Part shown: positions 59,101 to 64,000 of the stretch, one piece after another
Layout: each line of letters opens with the position of its first letter
How positions within the stretch are numbered: the stretch's first letter is position 1
Position numbers and translations under genes: made by a program
Origin: Imbricaverruca yamaguchii
Taxonomy: Eukaryota; Arthropoda; Thecostraca; Neoverrucidae
Assembly: GCA_034440575.1 (NCBI GenBank)
Contig: JAOTOL010001477.1
Location: forward strand, 1,110,001-1,174,000
DNA length: 64,000 nucleotides
Reading direction: 5' to 3'
Notes under the pieces: model-generated
Seen by the model: only the letters and a program-made list of their open reading frames with translations
What the model was told of the DNA's origin: nothing
Databases searched by the model: none

Positions 59101-60380
59101 GTAGCAAATGTCCAAGTGCATATATGTGGCGAGTTTGGGTTTGGTATGTTGAATACTTTGTGACATAAGAACAATATTACTTACGACTAGTGTTGACATG
59201 CAAAATAGCCTATTTGGGGGGAAATATCTGTCAACGACCAACCTGACGTGCTCCAAAAGATGAGGTCGACTGGAAGATATCGCATTGTCACATTATCACA
59301 TCATGAGAGCGAAAATTTCACCCTCGAAGCACTATTAGATCACCAAACGCGACACACCGCATGGCTAAAGTTTGAAGCAGAAGGCAGTTGCGAATTGCTG
59401 CGCATTGCCGACAATTGTGTGGCTGATTGCGATGTGTTTACAGTCGAGAGCTTAATGGTGTTATAATTATGAATAAAATGGTGATAAAGTGTTACAGATG
59501 ATTTGTAAATTAGCGCTGAATTATTCTCTGTTCGGTGGTATGCGAAACGTGTGCGAAAATATTCGAGAAAGTGGAGAAAAAGCAGCAAAAGATGGCGTTC
59601 GAAGTCGGCTTTCGATAGCTGTCAGATGATGCACTATTGGCCGTTGCAGACGATTCTATTTGTTGTAGAATATGCGACATGGTCGATAATCATGTCGATA
59701 CGGTCGACAACCGAGCGATGGATGGCACCGCAAAAATGAAGCCTCACGGCGAAAGGGATAATTTGCAAAGAATAATTATATGGAAATTTTGTGAAAATTG
59801 TTCATTGATGCGAGACGATGCCTAGGTGGTATTCGCTATTTTAGCAATTTAGTATGAGGATTATGAATGCGCACATCATTTGCAATGGAGTAATTTGTTT
59901 GTGAATTCTCGCAGAGGGAGTGTAACGAAAAGTTGGGATAATCGAAAACAAGTTGGAGGTTGCGGCATGGGGCTCTGGTTCGGTCTCCACCGCTCGGGGC
60001 GTTTGGCGCCCGGTCTGTGGGTTCATGCGCCTACGGGAAATCCATTCCCCGTTCTGTTCTTCCCGTGCGGCGGATGTCCAGTGGTGGGACTCGCCTGACT
60101 TCAGTAAAAAGGGATCTGGGCGCTCCCGTCCCGCGATTGCTTTGGAGTGCTGCGTGCGGGGGGTGGTGGCGTGTGTGCGCGTGCGGGGGTGGTGGTGTGT
60201 GTGGGCGTGCGGGTGGTGGTGGTCTGTGTGTGTGCTGGGGGAGGGGGTTCTGTGTGTGTGCGGGGTGTGCGCTTAGATTGGACCGGTTGGCCCGGATTTA
60301 AGCCAGCCAATTGCATGTCAGAACCTCGATAAATATTTATGAAGGGCATCGGAAGACAGCCTGACCATTGACAGATTTGA

Positions 60381-60825
60381 GACCATTGGAGATTGATTCG
60401 CTAATGTAGAGTATATTTACTAATAGAAGTACCACAATGTATAGTAAATTCGAGACAACGGCAGATAGAAACAGACAGAAATCGTGGAGTTCAGTGCAAA
60501 AATTACAGGGTTTACAGGGAGACCATTTGAAATTAGTTGGCTGATGTAGAACATCTCACTTTCAATTTGAAGCAGTAGAATGTGATAATTTCAGACACAA
60601 ATCTTTGAATTGAGTGCAAAAATGACAGGGTTAGCTATCCATAAAAGTAGTTGAACATGGCATCAAACGGCAGCTGATTTTATGCCATGTATTTTAGACC
60701 ATTGGCTATTTATCCGATAATGTGGAACATCTGATATACAACATATAATCTGTGATGTGATACGATGTGATGTGATACTTTGGAACACAAATTCTGGAAT
60801 TGAGCGTAAAAGTGACAGGGGGAGT
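60381..60825. repeat. ~140-175-bp tandem repeat, three copies
   Basis: GACCATTGG or GACCATTTG starts units at 60,381, 60,522 and 60,698. Each unit ends with TTGAGTGCAAAAATGACAGG-like sequence. Confidence 0.75.
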
Positions 60826-61260
60826 TATTAAACCTTCCTGGAAGTTATTCAAGATGATATAAAAGTGTACGCTCGATTTTCGTTTCGTTAAGAACATTGG
60901 AAATTGTCAACACATCACACAGAAGATGTATGACGCGCTTTTATCACAAGATGTTGGGTGACCAATTGCTTTCATTTTATTTTAACGGCATGGTTGTGAC
61001 AGGATGAAGACAGGGTGGGTGACAGGGTGAAATGATTTCATAATAAAATGAACTACACATCATAAGAGAGCTTGTTTCAATGTTGTTCACATTTGGCCAT
61101 TGGAAATCACCTGCACCTTCTCTAGAAACAATAATCAGACCCAGCCCACTGTGGTGGTGTTCTTTCAGAAACCCACCACCAGAGGCGCCGCCACCAGTAT
61201 TATGTCCGCTCATGGCGCCTAACGAAATAGTAGAGCTACTCTTAAGAGTGGTTAATAGTT

Positions 61261-61318
61261 GTGGTCATAGCCCCTCTTAACCTCTTAACCTCTTGGTTAA
61301 GAGGGGATGCATGACCAC
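61261..61318. repeat. Long hairpin (8 + 12 bp stem)
   Basis: GTGGTCAT and CCCCTCTTAACC on the left pair with GGTTAAGAGGGG and ATGACCAC on the right, around a 12-base loop (TCTTAACCTCTT), with small internal bulges (2 and 4 bases). Confidence 0.85.
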
Positions 61319-61406
61319 CACACTCAATGCTCCCTTAAACCCCATTTAAGCTATGTGTTTTCTTGCATGTATGGGTAGGATAGGTTAGGAAAGACTATAT
61401 ATCTTT

Positions 61407-61765
61407 TTATAAGAATTTTTTTTCTATGTTTTGAGCAGAACCTCTATTCTCTTCATTTTGTCCCTTCTTGCTGCCATTCATGCTTATGCTTAAAAGAATC
61501 TTAATCAGCTGGTCGAGTTTTGACCCGTTCCGTTTCCCGCGCGAGTCGACATCCTTCACCTTTGATAACAGTGCGTTGGTATCACTTGTGGCACCAGGTT
61601 CAGGACGGACGTCTTGTGCTGAGTCGCCAGCGATGGGATCGACAGCTACATCAGCTTCCGAACGACCAGCACCGCCAGAGGTAGACGAGGAAGGGACACG
61701 ATCCATATTTTCGCTCACTACAGGGTCCGGTTCTCCTCCAACCTGCAGAGTTTCCGCATCGGTCT
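61407..61765 (-). CDS. Possible terminal exon, hydrophilic low-complexity protein
   Basis: On the minus strand a good acceptor, TGTCACCTCTTTCAG, is followed by a 118-codon frame starting ACCGATGCGG in phase 0 (TDAETLQVGGEPDPVVSE) and ending at a stop at 61,407-61,409. The content is acidic and Ser/Gly/Ala-rich, then lysine-rich (SKVKDVDSRGKRNGSKLDQL), with an aliphatic LIKILLSIS near the end. No domain is recognised. The frame also stays open upstream of the acceptor into LINE sequence on the other strand, so it could be chance. It could be the last exon of a host or transposon gene. Confidence 0.3.
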
Positions 61766-61795
61766 GAAAGAGGTGACAACGGTAAATGCGCATGA

Positions 61796-62430
61796 ATGCA
61801 AATACGTATTTTGAACCAAAACCAGAACGGTTTCCGCTCTGTTTTTCTAGAGAAAAAAAACAGAGCAGAAAAGCGAGCAAAAGAATTGGACTTGGCTAGA
61901 AACTGTAATGAAGATGGCAAAGAGTTCTTTAGTTTTTACAAGCTGAGTAAATTTTCTAGCACAGTGGGTCTACTGGAGGTGAATGGCACTGTATTAAGTG
62001 AGGATGTTGAGATGATTGAGAAGCTGAGGAAGCAATTTAAATCATCGTTTACAGTGGAAGATATAACCAATCTGCCAACCGTAGATTATGGGTCAATGAC
62101 ATGGGATAGGAAAAATGATGTTGACTTGATTGATAGTGACGTTGTTCTCAATCATATTGGGAAAATAAAGCGAAACAAGGCAGTAGGACCTGATGAAATG
62201 TATGCTAGTCTACTGCGTGAAGCTAAAAATGAACTGTCAATTCCACTTAGTATAATATCTTATAGATTAGTTTCACAAAGTAAAATTCCAGAAGACTGGA
62301 AGAGGGCAGACGTAGTTCACATTTTCAAGAAAGGCGAAGGAGGGGAAAGTTGAAAACTACAGACCTGTAAGCCTCACATCCCTAGCCTACCTAGTCTACT
62401 TGAATCAATTATCAAGGATAGAATAGTTTT
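61796..62430 (+). pseudogene. LINE reverse transcriptase N-terminal fragment (CR1/Jockey-like)
   Basis: An open frame from about 61,796 to 62,353 carries the pre-RT segment (EFFSFYKLSKF), NHIGKIKRNKAVGPDEMYAS (RT motif 0/1, about 62,148-62,208) and IPEDWKRADVVHIFKKG. A one-base slip at GAAGGAGGGG (near 62,345) then shifts the frame into VENYRPVSLTS-like and LESIIKDRIV, where it ends at about 62,428. This is the part missing from the 27.2-28.3 kb copy, and it may belong to the same family, though no overlap allows a direct comparison. Truncated at both ends. Confidence 0.85.
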
Positions 62431-63150
62431 TTTTGGAGTGGCATAATGAATAGAGCATGTCCTTGGTCAGAGATCTTTGCTGTTATTGGTTGTGGAGATC
62501 TACCTAGATCTGAATGAGCTGAGGAATTTTTTAAGCGCTTTCCGGAGATAAACCTAGTAAGTGGGCGTGATTGAAGTGACTTAGGGTCCAGTAAGATTAT
62601 ATACTTTTTGGGGGGCGAGGCATCCATAACCGCATATTTTAGCATCACGCCTAAGGTGGTGTGGTATATGAATGGCATTAAAATAGATACTGACTAAATA
62701 TGCGCACCAAGTAGGCACAGTCTGTAAGTCCAAGAAACATAAACTGGAACATAAAAGTTACACGGCTATTGCTACGGTTGGGACTTGGAAGAGGCCCCCT
62801 CCATGATCATTAAAAAAAAAATATATGAACCCCTGGAGAGGTAGTGTCTATGACATGATGAGGTTTCTATGGCGATGGCCTCTGGCACTAAGCCCAGCTA
62901 TGGACATTGTTTTATTGGGTCCAGACCATGAATCATGATCATGGATGTGACCTACACAAATGCGGAAAGAAGGCTTCCTGTTGACTGTACTGTCCATATA
63001 TATGTACTGAGCTACCAAGTTTTGTAGTATTTTGCATGGCTGCAGAGGTGGATTCAGTCCATGGATTTGCCATCAGTCAGTAGATATGTAATTGTCTGCA
63101 GATGACACAAAGACATTGATTGATTGATTATTTGGGTTTAGGGGTGCATC
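62431..63150. other. Unassigned stretch between LINE pieces
   Basis: No gene. An A-run at 62,812-62,821. ATAAAGACATAAAGGCATAA repeats begin at 63,165. Confidence 0.4.
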
Positions 63151-63159
63151 AACTGCTAC

Positions 63160-63640
63160 TGGTTATAAAGACATAAAGGCATAAAGATATAAAGACATAA
63201 AGACATACATATATAATGACATAAAGATTACTGCAACTATGAGCCGCAGGGGCCCTTCTTGGTTGCACTCTGTACACTCAACCAGTTGCCCACCAAATCA
63301 GTTGATGAGCCCTCCCTGGAATACTGAAAAGCAAGCCTTCTATTCTTATAATGAGTGTCTATGCTGTTTTTACAGATGTTGAATGTGCTGCTACTAACAA
63401 TGGTTTCTGGCAGCTGGTTCCAGTGTTCTACTACCCTGTTGGTGAAGAATGACTGTCTTAACCTCGTCCTGCTGTGATTAACTTTAATTTTGAATTGATG
63501 ACTTCTAATTGCATCATTTCTGTAAAATTAAAACATTTCCCCAAGATATCCCTTCTCCAGACCATGGACAAATTCAAAGACCTCTAAGAGATCATCTATG
63601 AGATATAATCTCAGCCTTCTATATCTAAGTGAAAAAATAT
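63160..63640 (-). mobile_element. CR1/Jockey-like LINE 3' end, second copy
   Basis: Base-by-base similar to 27,190-27,600: GGCCCTTCTTGGTTGCACTC, then TGGCAGCTGGTTCCAGTGTT. It covers the C-terminus (WNQLP region), 3' UTR and the ATGTCTTTAT short-repeat tail (63,165-63,230). Stops and small deletions break the frame. Truncated at 63,640, where an unrelated coding fragment begins. Confidence 0.9.
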
Positions 63641-63990
63641 TCGACGACCTTCACGTCGTGAAGGTCGTCGATGAATTGATGGATAGTTTTCAGCAACTTG
63701 GTGCTCGAATGTCGGTAAAAATGCACTTCCTTAGGTCCAATCTAGATTAATTCACACATAACTGTGGAGATTACAGTGAAGAGCAGGGAGAACGCTTCCA
63801 CGAAGACATACGGGTGATGGAAGAACGCTACCAAGGTCGCTGGGATGTGAACTTTCTGGCGGACTGTTGTTGGTGTCTGAAGAGGGATGTCCCATCTGCT
63901 CAACACGGTCGTAAGTCCCTGAAAAGTCCATTTATTTCGCAGCTTGGGATGCCCTCTGAATACACTTATGGTCCATCTGTTTGGAGTCAA
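63639..63990 (+). pseudogene. Fragment of a conserved arthropod-type protein (SxKxHFLxSHLD...GERFHxDI)
   Basis: The frame reads FDDLHVVKVVDELMDSFQQL, then GARMSVKMHFLRSNLD. A TAA follows (63,748-63,750), and the same frame continues FTHNCGDYSEEQGERFHEDI, RVMEERYQGRWDVNFLADCC, WCLKRDVPSAQHGRKSLK. I recognise this as a family of unnamed arthropod proteins with the motifs HFLxSHLD, GERFHQDI and MExRYQGxWxxxMLADYCW. It is probably derived from a transposon or multi-copy gene, but its function is unknown to me. The stop makes this copy broken, and the start is cut by the LINE junction. Confidence 0.6.
63641..63671. repeat. 31-bp perfect palindrome at the LINE breakpoint
   Basis: TCGACGACCTTCACG, a single T, then CGTGAAGGTCGTCGA. 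It begins where LINE similarity stops. Confidence 0.9.
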
Positions 63991-64000
63991 ACCTTTATTT

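Larger units (their letters stand above)
56105..61400. other. AT-rich intergenic stretch without supported genes
   Basis: Contains a G/T-rich run of GGTTTGGTGTTT words (56,700-56,775), a duplicated ATAGGCGCACGGAAGGYGTCT (57,250 and 57,292), three TTAGG units at about 57,375-57,392, A/T-rich DNA at 57,800-58,700, a GT/GGGTG-rich patch at 60,155-60,265, the ~150-bp tandem repeat at 60,381-60,825, and a hairpin at 61,261-61,318. Short ORFs show no motif. Confidence 0.45.

Overview
The window looks like repeat-dense, gene-poor nuclear DNA of an invertebrate animal. The reasons are I-type and CR1/Jockey-like LINE fragments, spliced or decayed DNA-transposon genes, tRNA-derived SINE pieces, many minisatellites and microsatellites, and no bacterial-style gene packing. 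The protein families (I-clade LINE with RNase H, the VDGTxxNTG transposase-like family, the GERFHxDI family) are ones I associate with arthropods, especially chelicerates. That placement is inference and the species cannot be read from the sequence.

Layout. 1-2,345 is the endonuclease/reverse-transcriptase part of a decayed I-clade LINE. It is cut by a roughly 19.5 kb insertion (2,346-21,816) with ~610 bp terminal inverted repeats made largely of 16/26-bp minisatellite units. The LINE resumes in its RNase H domain at 21,820, with a 13-14 bp duplicated target. Inside the insertion are element X (about 7,740-12,790), which carries a ~280-bp satellite with two opposite TTAA-flanked insertions, and a repeat with a degenerate ~21-bp satellite (18,395-21,106). 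A CR1/Jockey-like LINE 3' half lies on the minus strand at 27.2-28.3 kb beside head-to-head tRNA-like SINE heads. The ~21-bp satellite family recurs at 23.2-24.0 and 30.8-33.3 kb, and several minisatellites lie at 34.5-35.7 kb.

36.15-41.95 kb is a second, inverted copy of element X, split by a 4,273-bp DNA transposon (36,955-41,227). This transposon has 8-bp target duplications, ~370-bp inverted repeats and a two-exon minus-strand transposase-like gene. The gene is intact except for one frame break in a 15-base C/G run. Two more decayed copies of related genes lie at 52.0-53.3 kb (plus) and 54.85-56.1 kb (minus). The minus-strand copy is bounded by 22-bp inverted repeats.

The only good candidate for a host gene is a first exon at 45,335-45,395 that encodes a signal peptide and ends at a textbook splice donor, downstream of a GC-rich stretch. 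The right end of the window has a LINE reverse-transcriptase N-terminal fragment, a LINE 3' end and a conserved arthropod-type protein fragment. No rRNA, CRISPR array, operon or intact tRNA gene was found. The window reads as a record of nested insertions: DNA transposons inside older repeats, and those inside LINEs.
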